In this document: piece by piece, positions 9,281-18,854 of the stretch
Numbering within the stretch: the stretch's first letter is position 1
Layout of the letters: the number at the start of each line of letters is the position of its first letter
Assembly: GCF_009762325.1 (NCBI RefSeq)
Contig: NZ_CP034348.1
Location: forward strand, 2,114,501-2,178,500
Direction of reading: 5' to 3'
From: Roseovarius faecimaris
Lineage (GTDB): Bacteria > Pseudomonadota > Alphaproteobacteria > Rhodobacterales > Rhodobacteraceae
Length of the DNA: 64,000 nt
The notes under the pieces: generated by a model
Seen by the model: only the letters and a program-made list of their open reading frames with translations
Told to the model about the DNA's origin: nothing
Databases searched by the model: none
Position numbers and translations under genes: made by a program

Positions 9281-10174
9281 ATGTCGAAAGAACAACAGGC
9301 AGCACAGATGCGCGATGGCAAAGGCTTTGTGGCGGCCCTCGATCAGTCCGGCGGCTCCACGCCCAAGGCGCTCAAGCTCTACGGGATCGAGGAAGACGCC
9401 TACAGCTCCGAGGCCGAGATGTTCGACCTCATCCACGCCATGCGGGCCCGCATCGCCACAGCGCCCGCCTTTACCGGCGACAAGGTGATCGGCGCGATCC
9501 TGTTCGAGATGACCATGGACCGTGAGATTGGCGGCAAACCCTCGGCGCAGTTCCTCTGGGAAGAGCGCGGCGTCGTCCCCTTCCTGAAGGTCGACAAGGG
9601 TCTGGCCGACGACGCCGACGGCGTCCGCCTGATGAAACCCATGCCCGATCTCGATGCCTTGCTTGAACGCGCCGTGGCAGCAGGCATCTTCGGCACCAAG
9701 ATGCGCTCGGTGATCGACGCCGCCTCCCCCTCGGGCATCGCCGCCGTGGTGGCGCAGCAATTCGAGGTGGGCGCGCAGATTCTCGGCCACGGCCTTGTTC
9801 CCATCATCGAGCCGGAGGTGACCATCACCATCGCCGACAAGGCCGACGCCGAAAACCTGCTGCGCGACGAGATCCTGAAACATCTCGACGCCCTGCCCGA
9901 CGACAAGCAGGTCATGCTCAAACTGACCCTCCCCGAGATGGCCAACCACTACAAACCGTTGGTCGAGCACCCGCGCGTGATGCGCGTCGTCGCCCTTTCC
10001 GGCGGCTACTCGCGCGAAGAGGCCAATGCGCGGCTGGCGCAGAACACCGGCATGATCGCCAGCTTCTCCCGCGCGCTGACCGAGGGTCTCTCGGCCCAGC
10101 AATCGGACGATGAGTTCAACGCCACCATCTCCGCGACCATCGACGACATCCGCGCCGCCTCTGTCGCTGGCTGA
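9281..10174 (+). CDS. class I fructose-bisphosphate aldolase
   Basis: A 297-residue protein of the bacterial class I aldolase family, which cleaves fructose 1,6-bisphosphate through a Schiff-base lysine without metal. The family opening [22 protein letters not shown] (key part [13 protein letters not shown]), [25 protein letters not shown] and VMLKLTLPE (likely active-site Lys) are visible. I chose the ATG at 9281, preceded by a GGGGG stretch, over the earlier in-frame start because family members begin close to [15 protein letters not shown]. The gene ends in front of a repeat element shared with two other intergenic sites. Confidence 0.94.
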   Translation: MSKEQQAAQMRDGKGFVAALDQSGGSTPKALKLYGIEEDAYSSEAEMFDLIHAMRARIATAPAFTGDKVIGAILFEMTMDREIGGKPSAQFLWEERGVVPFLKVDKGLADDADGVRLMKPMPDLDALLERAVAAGIFGTKMRSVIDAASPSGIAAVVAQQFEVGAQILGHGLVPIIEPEVTITIADKADAENLLRDEILKHLDALPDDKQVMLKLTLPEMANHYKPLVEHPRVMRVVALSGGYSREEANARLAQNTGMIASFSRALTEGLSAQQSDDEFNATISATIDDIRAASVAG

Positions 10175-10181
10175 TCACCGC

Positions 10182-10276
10182 TTTCATTGTTCCGAAAATA
10201 CTCCGGGGGTTTGGGGGCAGCGCCCCCAAGGCCTGCGTGGCCTGAACACATTTCCCTGAGCGTGGCGCAGCCACTC
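10182..10276 (+). repeat. dispersed intergenic repeat, copy 2 (long form)
   Basis: Starts TTTCATTGTTCCGAAAATAC directly after the aldolase stop, continues into a strong hairpin (TTGGGGGC, loop AGC, GCCCCCAA) and ends with GTGGCGCAGCCACTCC. The same three modules in the same order occur at 52908-53009. It sits between convergent genes, so the hairpin may terminate transcripts, but no T-run follows it. Confidence 0.7.
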
Positions 10277-10299
10277 CGCCAGATCACCCCCGGTCCGCA

Positions 10300-11940
10300 T
10301 CACCCCCCGCCCGGATCCCCCCCGTCGAGCCGCGCCAGAATGCCCACCTCGTCCAGCCCGGCCACGGCCCCCGCAACGCTGCCCCGCTCGCCCATAAGGC
10401 GGGTTTTCACATACCCATCCGCCAGCGCCGCCGGGGCCTGACGGATCAGCACCGACGCCGTCAGCAGCCGGGCGAGGCTCTCGGCATACCAGCGCGCCAG
10501 GCCCTCCTCCGGCAATGTCGGGAACCGTGCCATATGCGCCTGTAGCGCCTGATCATAGCCGCGCAGCTGCCCCGTTGCCCGGCCCAGCTCGGCGCTCAGC
10601 ACCTCCCCGGCCAGCGGCTCCGTGCGCAGCGTGCGCAGAATGTCGAGGCAGATCACATTGCCCGACCCTTCCCAGATCGAGTTGAGCGGCGCCTCGCGGT
10701 AGAGCATCGGCAGGGGCGTGTCCTCCACATATCCCATGCCGCCCAGTGCCTCCATCGCCTCATAAACGAGCCCCGGGGCCAGCTTGTTGCCCAGGAACTT
10801 GGCCAGTGCCACGGCAAGCCGAGCAAAGGCCCGGGCGTCGTCGCCAGCGGTGTCAAAGGCCTGTGCCACGCGCAGGCCCAGCGCCAGCGTGCCTTCCCAA
10901 TCGAGCGCCAGGTCGGCCAGCACGGCGCGCATCAGCGGCTGATCGATCAGCTGCGCCTCAAAGGCGCTGCGGTGCCGCGCCCAGTGCAGCGCGTGATCCA
11001 GCGCCGCGCGCATCAGCCCCGCCGGTGCCATGGCCGTATCGAGCCGCGTGTGATGCACCATATCGAGGATGGTGCGGATGCCGCGCCCCTCTTCTCCGAC
11101 CGGAAAAGCCAGCGCCTCCACATACTCGATCTCGGCCGAGGCATTGGCGTGGTTGCCAAGCTTGTCCTTCAGCCGCTGGATCTGGATGCCGTTGCGCTCT
11201 CCCTCCAGCCAGCGCGGCACCAGAAAACAGGTCAGCCCGCCCGGCGCCTGCGCCAGCGTCAGAAACCCGTCCGACATCGGCGCGGAGCAGAACCATTTAT
11301 GCCCGCTCAGCCGATAAGCGTCGCCGTCCCGTGCCGCCCGCGTGGTGGTGCCGCGCAGGTCCGAACCGCCCTGCTTTTCGGTCATCGCCATGCCCATCGT
11401 CGCCCCCGGCTTGCGCGCCAGCGGCTTCACGCCTCCGTCATAGACCCGCGCTGTCAGCTTCGGCACCCAGGTCTCGAACAGCGCCGGGCTGGCCTTCAGG
11501 GCAGGCACGGCGGCATAGGTCATCGTCATCGGGCAGCACACCCCCGGCTCCACCTGCGTGGTCAGATAGACCATCGCCGCATGGGTGGCGTGCCCGCCCT
11601 TGCGCCCCTCCCAGGGCAACGCGGCATAGCCCGCCCCGATACCCGCCTGCATCAGCTGATGATAGGCCGGATGGAAACGCACCTCGTCCAGCCGCCGGCC
11701 CCCCGCATCAAAGAGAACCGCCTCGGGGCGCTGCCTTTGGGCCAGCCGACCGGCCTCTCGCATCTCAGATGCGCCCAGTGTCGCGCCGTATCCGGACAGG
11801 CGTTCCGCATCCGCACTCACCGCCGCCGCATGCTCTCGCAGCGCCACATCCCCCGCCCAGAGGTCGACATCGTCCCGTGCCTCCGGCTGGTTGGTCACGC
11901 TGTGGGTCGGCAGGCGCGTGCGGGGCGGCGTGTGTGACAT
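10300..11940 (-). CDS. acyl-CoA dehydrogenase family protein, AidB-like
   Basis: A 546-residue flavoprotein of the acyl-CoA dehydrogenase superfamily. Its length, and segments such as PMTMTYAAVPAL, GMAMTEKQGGSDLRG (flavin-binding region), HKWFCSAPMSDGFL, ALGGMGYVEDTPLPMLYREAPLNSIWEGSGN, here cited by key motif WEGSGN, fit the AidB group, whose E. coli member is induced by alkylation damage and binds DNA. Whether this one is an alkylation-response protein or a plain dehydrogenase is open. The ATG at 11940 has GAGGAG upstream; a TTG one codon earlier is less likely. No ada or alkB gene is adjacent. Confidence 0.88.
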   Translation of the reverse strand: MSHTPPRTRLPTHSVTNQPEARDDVDLWAGDVALREHAAAVSADAERLSGYGATLGASEMREAGRLAQRQRPEAVLFDAGGRRLDEVRFHPAYHQLMQAGIGAGYAALPWEGRKGGHATHAAMVYLTTQVEPGVCCPMTMTYAAVPALKASPALFETWVPKLTARVYDGGVKPLARKPGATMGMAMTEKQGGSDLRGTTTRAARDGDAYRLSGHKWFCSAPMSDGFLTLAQAPGGLTCFLVPRWLEGERNGIQIQRLKDKLGNHANASAEIEYVEALAFPVGEEGRGIRTILDMVHHTRLDTAMAPAGLMRAALDHALHWARHRSAFEAQLIDQPLMRAVLADLALDWEGTLALGLRVAQAFDTAGDDARAFARLAVALAKFLGNKLAPGLVYEAMEALGGMGYVEDTPLPMLYREAPLNSIWEGSGNVICLDILRTLRTEPLAGEVLSAELGRATGQLRGYDQALQAHMARFPTLPEEGLARWYAESLARLLTASVLIRQAPAALADGYVKTRLMGERGSVAGAVAGLDEVGILARLDGGDPGGG

Positions 11941-12072
11941 CAAAGACTCTCCTCTTGCCCATCACCCTACCCTTCAATCCATTGTGAGCAAAAGGGGATT
12001 CACAAAGCCGCGCGGCTGTGCCATGGTGCCCGAGGACCGCCCGACAAGAGGCGGCAGACGAGGCAGACAAAC

Positions 12073-12375
12073 GTGAGACAGTCCAGCAAACGACCTGCAG
12101 TGGGGCTCCTGATCTATTTCGCCGTGGCTTTTGGCCTTGGCGTGTATTTCACCTTTGCCGCCGTGCAGGGCGATTATGGCCTGTTCCGCCGCGCCGAGAT
12201 CCAGGCCGAGACGGTCGAACTCAGAGCGCAGCTCGATCGGCTGAACATGCGGGTGGCGGAGATGGAGAACCTCACAAGGCGTCTTTCGGATACCTTTCTC
12301 GACATCGACCTGCTCGATCAGCAGGCCCGCGACGTGCTCGGTCTTCTGCGCTCGGACGAGATCGTCATCCGCTAA
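12073..12375 (+). CDS. ftsB: septum formation initiator FtsB/DivIC
   Basis: A 100-residue single-pass membrane protein. Residues 12-32 (GLLIYFAVAFGLGVYFTFAAV) form the membrane helix. They are followed by a heptad-patterned coiled coil (residues 42-75) and the ending LDQQARDVLGLLRSDEIVIR, typical of alphaproteobacterial FtsB. In the family the protein links FtsL and FtsQ in the divisome. The start is GTG at 12073 with only weak purine-rich sequence upstream. In many relatives ftsB lies just ahead of pdhA; here a 6.4-kb minus-strand C1 cluster separates them. Confidence 0.88.
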   Translation: MRQSSKRPAVGLLIYFAVAFGLGVYFTFAAVQGDYGLFRRAEIQAETVELRAQLDRLNMRVAEMENLTRRLSDTFLDIDLLDQQARDVLGLLRSDEIVIR

Positions 12376-12408
12376 TTTTATCTCTGGTCTCTGGTCCCTG
12401 GTCCGTAG

Positions 12409-12428
12409 GGTGCGTGATCTCACGCACC
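12409..12428. terminator. GGTGCGTG hairpin repeat at a convergent junction, copy 1
   Basis: Perfect palindrome with 9-base arms, GGTGCGTGA and TCACGCACC, around TC. It lies between the ftsB stop and the stop of the minus-strand FAD/GcvT gene. A second version of the same palindrome occupies the convergent junction at 51178. It is probably a bidirectional terminator or repeat; there is no T-run. Confidence 0.6.
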
Positions 12429-12432
12429 ACGA

Positions 12433-14832
12433 TTACCCGTCCCGCATGCGCGCATTCTCTGGATCATACGGTGCCACATCCAGAACCCGTGCAGCGCGCG
12501 CCTGACCCAGTATCCTGAGGCTCAGATCGTCTCGCGCAGGTTCCCGCAGATAGGCCAGCGCCAGCACCTTGCCGGTCCGGTGGCCATAGGCGCCAGAGGT
12601 CACCACGCCCACAACCCGCGCACCGCAATAGACGGGATGCGCATAGAACGGATCCACCTCGCCCGGCTCAACCTCCAAAAGCACCATGCTCCACGCGCTG
12701 TCACCCTGCCGCGCCAGCATCGCCTCGCGCCCGGCAAAATCGCGGCCTTCCGCGGCCACCAGATAGTCCAGACCGCTGTCCAGCGGCGTGCGCTCTGTGG
12801 TCAGGTCGGCGCCCCAGCCGCGATATCCTTTCTCCAGCCGCATCGCATTAGCCGCATAGGCCCCGTAATACCCGATCCCATGCGCCTGCCCGGCCGCCTC
12901 CAGCGCGTCAAAGAGTGTGACGGCATCGTCGCGGGCCACATGCAGCTCCCAGCCCGGCTCCCCCACATAGGACACCCGCAGAGCGCGCACCGGCAGACCC
13001 GCAACCGTGATCTCCTGCACGCTCAGCCATGCCCCGAGACTGTCCTCGGTCAGCACCTCCAGCACCGCGCGCGCCTTCGGTCCCATGAGCCCGATCACGG
13101 CCAGGTCCTCACTGCGGTTAACCACCTCCACCTCGTGCCCCGTAGCATGGGCGCGCAGCAGGTCATCATCCATCTCCTCGGCCGCGGCGGCCGAGGTGAG
13201 ATAGGCATGGGTTCCGCTCAGCCGCGCAACGGTGAACTCGGACGCCACGCCCCCCGCCGGGGTGAGCACATGGGTCAGCCCGATACGCCCGGCCCGGGGC
13301 GCGCGGTTGGCCCCAAGCGTGTCGAGGAACCCCGGCACCCCTGGCCCGGTCACCTCGAACTTGGAAAACACCGACAGGTCCGCCAGCGCCACCCGGCTGG
13401 CCACGGTCTCGCATTCCCGGGCCACGGGCGCGAACCAGTTGGTGCGCCGGAAGCTTTCCACCGCCACGGCGCCCGGCGCGTCGGCAAACCAGTTGGGCCG
13501 CTCCCAGCCATGCGCCGCCCCCATCACCGCGCCGCGCGCGCGCATGTGCTCATGCAGCGGCGACAGGCGCAGCCCGCGCCCCGCAGGGCGCTCCTCATAG
13601 GGGTAATGCACACCGAATTGCAGCCCGAAACACTCCACCGCCTTGGCCACGCGATAGTCGCGATCCGCCCAGGCGCCAAACCGGCGACTGTCCACGGCCA
13701 GCGCATCCATCGGCGGCGCGCCATAGGTCATCCAATGCGCCAGGAACCAGCCCGCGCCGCCGCCTTCCATCACGCCCATGCTGGACCCCGTCAGCAGCCA
13801 GGCATTTTCCACCCCATGCGCAGGCCCGATCAGCGGGTTGGCGTCGGGGGTAAAGGTGATCGGGCCGTTGACCACCGTTTTCACGCCCCCCTCGCCCAGC
13901 GCGGGGATGCGCGCCATCGCGGCCTCGATGATATGCTCCACCCGGTCCAGATCGGGCGGCATCAGCTCGGCACCGAACTCGGGCGGCACCCCGTCGACCG
14001 ACCAGACCTGCGCCTCTCGCTCATACGGCCCGAGGATCAGCCCATCGCGTTCCTGCCGCACATACCAGCTTTCCTCCGGGTCGCGGATCATCGGCAGTTC
14101 CGCTAACCCCCGCGCTTGACGATCGGCCACGGCCTCCACCGTATCGGTCACCAGATACTGATGCAGAACCGGAACCGAGGGCACGTTGACCCCCATCATC
14201 TGCCCCACCTCAAAACCCCAGGTGCCTGCTGCGTTCACGATATGCTGTGCGCGGTAGGTGGCCTTGGAGGCCTCGACGATCCACGCGCCCCCTTCGCGCC
14301 GGATCGCCTGCACCGGCTCATAACGCCGCACCGTGCCCCCACCGCGCTGCGCCACCTGCGCCATGGCATTGGTCGCGAGGCTCGGGTCCACATGGCCGTC
14401 ATCGGGCTCGTAAATCCCGCCCAAGAGCCCGTCCAGCCGCGCCAGCGGATGCAGTTCCGCGATCCGCTCGGGCGTGAGCAGCTCCAGCGGATAGCCGGTG
14501 AAGTCCGACAGCCCCGCCACATGGGCGAACTCGTCCATCCGGTCGGGGTTGCGCGTGATCCGCATGGCCCCGGACCGGTGAAACCCGCAGCTCTGGCCGG
14601 TCTCCTCCGGCAGGATGTCGCGATAGAGCCTGACGGACGTGGCGCGCAGCTCCTGAATGGTGGGATTGTGGGCGAAATGCGTGCAGAGGCCGGCGGCATG
14701 CCAGGTGGAGCCGTGAGTCAGATCGTTTTTCTCCACCAGGACAACATCCTGCCAGCCGGCCTTGACCAGATGATAGAGCAGCGAGGTGCCCATCGCCCCA
14801 CCACCGATGATCAGAACCTGCACATCGCTCAT
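12433..14832 (-). CDS. FAD-dependent oxidase fused to GcvT domain (dimethylglycine/sarcosine dehydrogenase-like), A
   Basis: A 799-residue two-domain enzyme. The N-terminal half is a DAO-type FAD domain: dinucleotide site VLIIGGGAMGTSLLYHL at residues 5-21 and HGSTWHAAGL, where related enzymes attach FAD through the histidine. From about residue 430 there is a GcvT (aminomethyltransferase) domain ending in glycine-cleavage T-like phrases such as VSYVGEPGWELHV and VGVVTSGAYGHRTGKVLAL. Relatives oxidise dimethylglycine or sarcosine and pass the one-carbon unit to tetrahydrofolate. The ATG overlaps the stop of gene B (ATGA), so the two are translationally coupled. The exact substrate is not established. 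Confidence 0.88.
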   Translation of the reverse strand: MSDVQVLIIGGGAMGTSLLYHLVKAGWQDVVLVEKNDLTHGSTWHAAGLCTHFAHNPTIQELRATSVRLYRDILPEETGQSCGFHRSGAMRITRNPDRMDEFAHVAGLSDFTGYPLELLTPERIAELHPLARLDGLLGGIYEPDDGHVDPSLATNAMAQVAQRGGGTVRRYEPVQAIRREGGAWIVEASKATYRAQHIVNAAGTWGFEVGQMMGVNVPSVPVLHQYLVTDTVEAVADRQARGLAELPMIRDPEESWYVRQERDGLILGPYEREAQVWSVDGVPPEFGAELMPPDLDRVEHIIEAAMARIPALGEGGVKTVVNGPITFTPDANPLIGPAHGVENAWLLTGSSMGVMEGGGAGWFLAHWMTYGAPPMDALAVDSRRFGAWADRDYRVAKAVECFGLQFGVHYPYEERPAGRGLRLSPLHEHMRARGAVMGAAHGWERPNWFADAPGAVAVESFRRTNWFAPVARECETVASRVALADLSVFSKFEVTGPGVPGFLDTLGANRAPRAGRIGLTHVLTPAGGVASEFTVARLSGTHAYLTSAAAAEEMDDDLLRAHATGHEVEVVNRSEDLAVIGLMGPKARAVLEVLTEDSLGAWLSVQEITVAGLPVRALRVSYVGEPGWELHVARDDAVTLFDALEAAGQAHGIGYYGAYAANAMRLEKGYRGWGADLTTERTPLDSGLDYLVAAEGRDFAGREAMLARQGDSAWSMVLLEVEPGEVDPFYAHPVYCGARVVGVVTSGAYGHRTGKVLALAYLREPARDDLSLRILGQARAARVLDVAPYDPENARMRDG

Positions 14833-17228
14833 CCGCGCATCCTTTCGCCTTTGGGATCGAAGGGCGGTTTGGCCAGCACCTTCGCAGGATAGAGCGCGCC
14901 CGCCACCTCCACCTCGAACCGCCGCTCCGCAGTCTCACTCAGCGCTTCGCCCGGCGCCACATCGATCAGCCCGAAGGCCAGCGTCAGTCCGGTGCGCGGC
15001 CCCTGCCCGCCGCTGGTGGTCAGGCCAACAACGCGGCCACCCTCGCGGATCAACTCGTCATGCAGCATCAGCGGGCGGCCCTCGACCTGCATAAGGCACA
15101 GCCTGCGCGCCGGGCCCGCATTCTTCTGCTGTTCCAGGGCATCGCGTCCGTTAAACGGCTTGGACCAGTCCACCGCAAAGCCCAGCCCCGCCTCCAGCGG
15201 CGTGATCTCAGGGCCCAGATCGTGCCCCCAGTGCTTGAATCCCTTCTCCAACCGGCAGCCATCCAGCGCATAATGCCCCAGCGGCTGTGCGTCTGCCGCG
15301 ATCAGCGCGTCAAAGACGACACCGGCCCGGTCCGCCGGAAGCGACACTTCCCAGCCCAGCTCTCCGACAAAGCTCATCCGTGTGGCCTGCGCCGATTGCC
15401 CGGCAAGGGTCACCGCGCGGCTGGTGGCGAAGGGAAAGGCGTGCCAGTCCTCTTCCGACAGGGCGGTAAGCACGCCGCGCACCCCCCCGCCCATCACGCC
15501 AATGACCGCCTCATCTTCGGTCACATCGTGGATCGTAACGTCAAATCCCGTGGCCGCTCGCCGGAGCGTCGCTCCGTCTCGCCACCGTGTCGCGGCGCCC
15601 GAGGTCAGGCGGAACTGCGTGGTTCCGATCCGCGTCACGGTCACATCCGCCTCGATCCCGCCGCGCGTGTTCAGAATGGGCGTGTAAACCGCACGGCCGA
15701 TCTCGCGGTCAATGCGCGCCGTGCAAAGCTGTTCCAGAAAGGCCAGAGCGTCCGGCCCGGCGATATCGAACTTGCTGAAAGGAGACAGGTCCAGAAGGGC
15801 GGTGCCATCGGCCATGACCCCGGCCTCGCGCGCGGCAATCGGCCACCAGGGTTGCGCCCCCACCGCATAGGGCAGATCCCGCTCGGAGGCATCCCGCGTA
15901 TACCACAGACCGCGCTCCCACCCTGCGGTCTGTCCAAAGACAGCCCCCTGTGCGGCCCAATAGTCATGCAGCGCCGACAGACGCAGGCCACGCCCGGCCT
16001 TGGGCTGTTTGTAGGGCCAGTGCATCGCCATCAGATCGCTCACCGCTTCGCGCATGCGATCGGCCATATGCGCGTCACTGGCCGCCGCCGGATCGGCCCG
16101 TGCGATATCCACCTCCCACATATCCATGGGCGGACGGCGGTCCACCATCCAGTCGGCCAGCGCCCGGCCGATGCCCGCCGAGGACATGACCCCGACCGAG
16201 TTGAGCCCCGCCGCGACAAAGAGCCCGTCCATCCCCGGCGCTTCCCCCACGAGGGGCCGGGTGTCATGGGTAAAGCTCTCCGGCCCGTTCATGAAATGCT
16301 GAATACCGGTCTCGGCCAGCAAGGGCATCAGATCAAGTGCCGCTTCCATGAACGGGGTGAACTGCTCCCAGTCCTCGGGCAGCTCCAGAAAGGGCCGGTC
16401 GCCCTCGGGGCCGAACGCGTCCCAGCATTTGGCGTCGGGCTCAAACCCTCCGATCACCAGCTTGCCCGCATCGCCCTTGATATAGATCCCGGTGTCCATG
16501 TCGCGCAGCACCGGCATCGGGTCAGGCAGGCCGGGGATCGGCTCGGTCACCACATACATATGCTCCACCGCCTGCAATGGCAGGGCAAGCCCGGCCGTCG
16601 CCGCCAGCCGCTTCGACCACGCCCCGGCACAGAGCGCCACCTGATCGGCGGCGATCTCTTCGCCATCCGCCAGCACCACACCGGCCACGCGGCCCCCATC
16701 GGTTAACAGGCGCGCCACCTGCGCGCCCTCCCGGATCGTCACGCCCCGCGCCTTGGCACCGCGCGCATAGGCCATGCACAGATCGACCGGGTTCACATTG
16801 GCATCCTCGGGCACCGCCATGCACCCGGCATGCCCGGCCACGTTCAGCCCCGGCACCGCCTGCGCGGCCAGATCGGCACGGCCCACCTCGGGCTTCAGCC
16901 CGAAATGCCGCCCCAGCGCCGCGATCCGGCGCAGCTCATCCAGCCGCTCCGCCCTGCGTGCCAGCCAGAAGCCCCCGGTGCGGCGATAACCGGTACTCAT
17001 GCCGGTCTCCGCCTCCAGCTTGGGGAAAAGCTCCAGCGCGTAGCTGGCCAGCCGGGTCATGTTGGGCGTGGCGCGCAATGGCCCGACAATACCCGCCGCA
17101 TGCCAGGAGGTGCCGGAGGTGAGCTGATTGCGCTCCAGCAGGATCACCTCTGCCGCCCCTCGCAGACCAAGATGATAGGCCAGCCCAAGGCCAATCGCGC
17201 CGCCGCCGATGATAATGGTCCGGCTCAT
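14829..17228 (-). CDS. FAD-dependent oxidase fused to GcvT domain (dimethylglycine/sarcosine dehydrogenase-like), B
   Basis: Also 799 residues and of the same architecture as its downstream neighbour but clearly diverged. It has FAD site TIIIGGGAIGLGLAYHLG at the start, LTSGTSWHAAGIVG (likely flavinylation histidine), and a GcvT domain in the second half with MSFVGELGWEVSLP and VGLTTSGGQGPRTG. The start at 17228 (MSRTIIIGGG) has GGGGGTG upstream; a longer frame to 17273 would run through the palindromic operator-like region, so I rejected it. It lies 69 bases after the MttB-like gene. I infer that A and B act on successive demethylation steps, for example dimethylglycine and sarcosine. Confidence 0.88.
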   Translation of the reverse strand: MSRTIIIGGGAIGLGLAYHLGLRGAAEVILLERNQLTSGTSWHAAGIVGPLRATPNMTRLASYALELFPKLEAETGMSTGYRRTGGFWLARRAERLDELRRIAALGRHFGLKPEVGRADLAAQAVPGLNVAGHAGCMAVPEDANVNPVDLCMAYARGAKARGVTIREGAQVARLLTDGGRVAGVVLADGEEIAADQVALCAGAWSKRLAATAGLALPLQAVEHMYVVTEPIPGLPDPMPVLRDMDTGIYIKGDAGKLVIGGFEPDAKCWDAFGPEGDRPFLELPEDWEQFTPFMEAALDLMPLLAETGIQHFMNGPESFTHDTRPLVGEAPGMDGLFVAAGLNSVGVMSSAGIGRALADWMVDRRPPMDMWEVDIARADPAAASDAHMADRMREAVSDLMAMHWPYKQPKAGRGLRLSALHDYWAAQGAVFGQTAGWERGLWYTRDASERDLPYAVGAQPWWPIAAREAGVMADGTALLDLSPFSKFDIAGPDALAFLEQLCTARIDREIGRAVYTPILNTRGGIEADVTVTRIGTTQFRLTSGAATRWRDGATLRRAATGFDVTIHDVTEDEAVIGVMGGGVRGVLTALSEEDWHAFPFATSRAVTLAGQSAQATRMSFVGELGWEVSLPADRAGVVFDALIAADAQPLGHYALDGCRLEKGFKHWGHDLGPEITPLEAGLGFAVDWSKPFNGRDALEQQKNAGPARRLCLMQVEGRPLMLHDELIREGGRVVGLTTSGGQGPRTGLTLAFGLIDVAPGEALSETAERRFEVEVAGALYPAKVLAKPPFDPKGERMRG

Positions 17229-17240
17229 GCGCACCCCCAA

Positions 17241-17282
17241 GAAAATGCACATTTTCTTGTCCATTTTCTGCACAGAAAATGG
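17241..17282. promoter_or_regulatory. two adjacent palindromes upstream of the FAD/GcvT genes
   Basis: The first palindrome (17241-17256) has arms GAAAATG and CATTTTC around CA. The second (17261-17282) has arms CCATTTTCTG and CAGAAAATGG, also around CA. They share the half-site and the central CA and are spaced by 4 bases, 13-54 bases ahead of the gene B start. No T-run follows on either strand, so a tandem operator is more likely than a terminator. The regulator is unknown. Confidence 0.6.
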
Positions 17283-17297
17283 GGCCAGGTCCGCAGC

Positions 17298-18824
17298 TTA
17301 GAAGTAATTGGCATCCGGCACCTCTGCTTTGCGCACTGCGATATAGGCCTGGAGCTCCTCGTCGATCGCCGGATCAAGCCCCGGATCCTCGTATCGCTCC
17401 AGATGCGCCTTCCACAGGGCATTGGCCCGTGCCGCCGCATCCAGCCCGCCCGCCTCCTGCCATTGCTCGAACGAGCTGTTATCCGGCGTCTCGGGCCGGA
17501 ACAGCGCGGTGAGGAAATTGGCCTGCGTATGGGCCGAGCCCAGGAAATGCTGTCCTGGCCCGGTGCTGGCAATCGCTTCCATCGCCTGCGCGTTCTCGCT
17601 GAGGTCGATACCATCAAAGAACCGCGCCAGCTTGCCACAGATATCCGCATCCAGCATGGTTTTCTCGAACCCGGTGACCAGCCCGCCCTCCAGCCACCCG
17701 GTCGCGTGGTTGATCACGTTGGCCCCGGCGAACATCGCCATCATCAGCCCCCAGGTCGCCTCCTGCTGGCTTTGCGCATCGGGCAGCTTGGAGGCCGAAA
17801 GTGTGCCGACCGTGTGCAGCGGCACCCCCAGACGCCGCGCCAGCTGCCCGGCCGCCAGCACCATCTGCCCGGCCTCGGGCGTGCCGAATGTGGGCGCCCC
17901 GGTCTGCATCGACATCGTCGAGGCAAAAGACCCCATCAGGCAAGGCGCGCCGGGGTTGATCAGCTGCACCAGCGTCATCGCGGCCATCGTCTCGGCCAGC
18001 ACCTGCGCCAGCGTGCCTGCCACGGTGCAGGGGCTCATCGCACCGGTCAGCACCCAGGGTGTGCAGGCTACCGGCTGTCCGGCGCGGGCATAGGTCTTCA
18101 GAGCGCCCGACATATGCGCATCCATCACCAGCGGCGCGTTGGTGTTGGACACGCAATACAGCACCGGGTTCTGCGCCACATAATCCGCGCCGAACACGAT
18201 CCGCGCCATATCAATCGCGTGCCCGGCCCGCTCGGCCCCGATAAAGGCGCCCATCACCGCCCGGTCGGACCATCGGAAATGGGCATACAGCATATCGAGA
18301 TGCCGCTTGTTGGCGGGCAGGTCCACCGGCTCACATACCACACCGCCGGAATGATGCAGCCAGGGAATGGTCTGGTGCAGTTTCACCAGCGTGACGAAAT
18401 CCTCATAGCTCGCATAGCGCCGCCCCCGGTCGAGATCCTGCACGAAGGGCGGCCCCCAGGAAGGGCAGAGCACCGTGGCATCGCCCCCGATCTGCACGCT
18501 ATTGGCGGGGTTGCGGGCCTGTTGATGATAGCGGCCGGGGGCCGTGGCGCGGATCGTCTCGCGGCAATAGCCGGGGGCGAAACGCACCCTGGTCCCCGTT
18601 ACCTCACAGCCGGGGGCCGCGCGGAAAATCTCCAGCACCTCGGGCTCGTCCACGAACTCCATGCCGGTCTGCGACAGGATCAGGTCGGCATTGGTCTCGA
18701 TCGTCTCCAGCCCCTCCTCGCTCAGAACGTTGAGCGTCCCGATCCGGCGGGTGATATAGGGGGCACGCGGGCCCGAGCCCTCGGCCTGGTCGCGCTTGGA
18801 TCTACGGCGCGGTCGGGATGTCAT
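17298..18824 (-). CDS. trimethylamine methyltransferase (MttB) family protein
   Basis: A 508-residue, full-length MttB-superfamily protein. Clear family phrases are YITRRIGTLNVLSEEGL near the N-terminus, PSWGPPFVQDLDRGRRYASYEDF in the middle (key motif VQDLDRGRR), GAPCLMGSFASTMSMQTGAP and the C-terminal GSAHTQANFLTALFRP. There is no in-frame amber codon, so it is the non-pyrrolysine type; characterised members demethylate glycine betaine to dimethylglycine. That fits the two downstream dimethylglycine-dehydrogenase-like genes. No corrinoid-binding protein or corrinoid:folate methyltransferase is visible nearby, so its partner must be encoded elsewhere. Confidence 0.9.
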   Translation of the reverse strand: MTSRPRRRSKRDQAEGSGPRAPYITRRIGTLNVLSEEGLETIETNADLILSQTGMEFVDEPEVLEIFRAAPGCEVTGTRVRFAPGYCRETIRATAPGRYHQQARNPANSVQIGGDATVLCPSWGPPFVQDLDRGRRYASYEDFVTLVKLHQTIPWLHHSGGVVCEPVDLPANKRHLDMLYAHFRWSDRAVMGAFIGAERAGHAIDMARIVFGADYVAQNPVLYCVSNTNAPLVMDAHMSGALKTYARAGQPVACTPWVLTGAMSPCTVAGTLAQVLAETMAAMTLVQLINPGAPCLMGSFASTMSMQTGAPTFGTPEAGQMVLAAGQLARRLGVPLHTVGTLSASKLPDAQSQQEATWGLMMAMFAGANVINHATGWLEGGLVTGFEKTMLDADICGKLARFFDGIDLSENAQAMEAIASTGPGQHFLGSAHTQANFLTALFRPETPDNSSFEQWQEAGGLDAAARANALWKAHLERYEDPGLDPAIDEELQAYIAVRKAEVPDANYF

Positions 18825-18854
18825 CGGCGCTGTCCTGTGACGGTTGCCCGGGCA

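Noticed and set aside
17298..18824. Pyrrolysine-type trimethylamine methyltransferase
   Set aside because: The frame contains no internal amber codon, so it is the non-pyrrolysine branch and trimethylamine is not the expected substrate.
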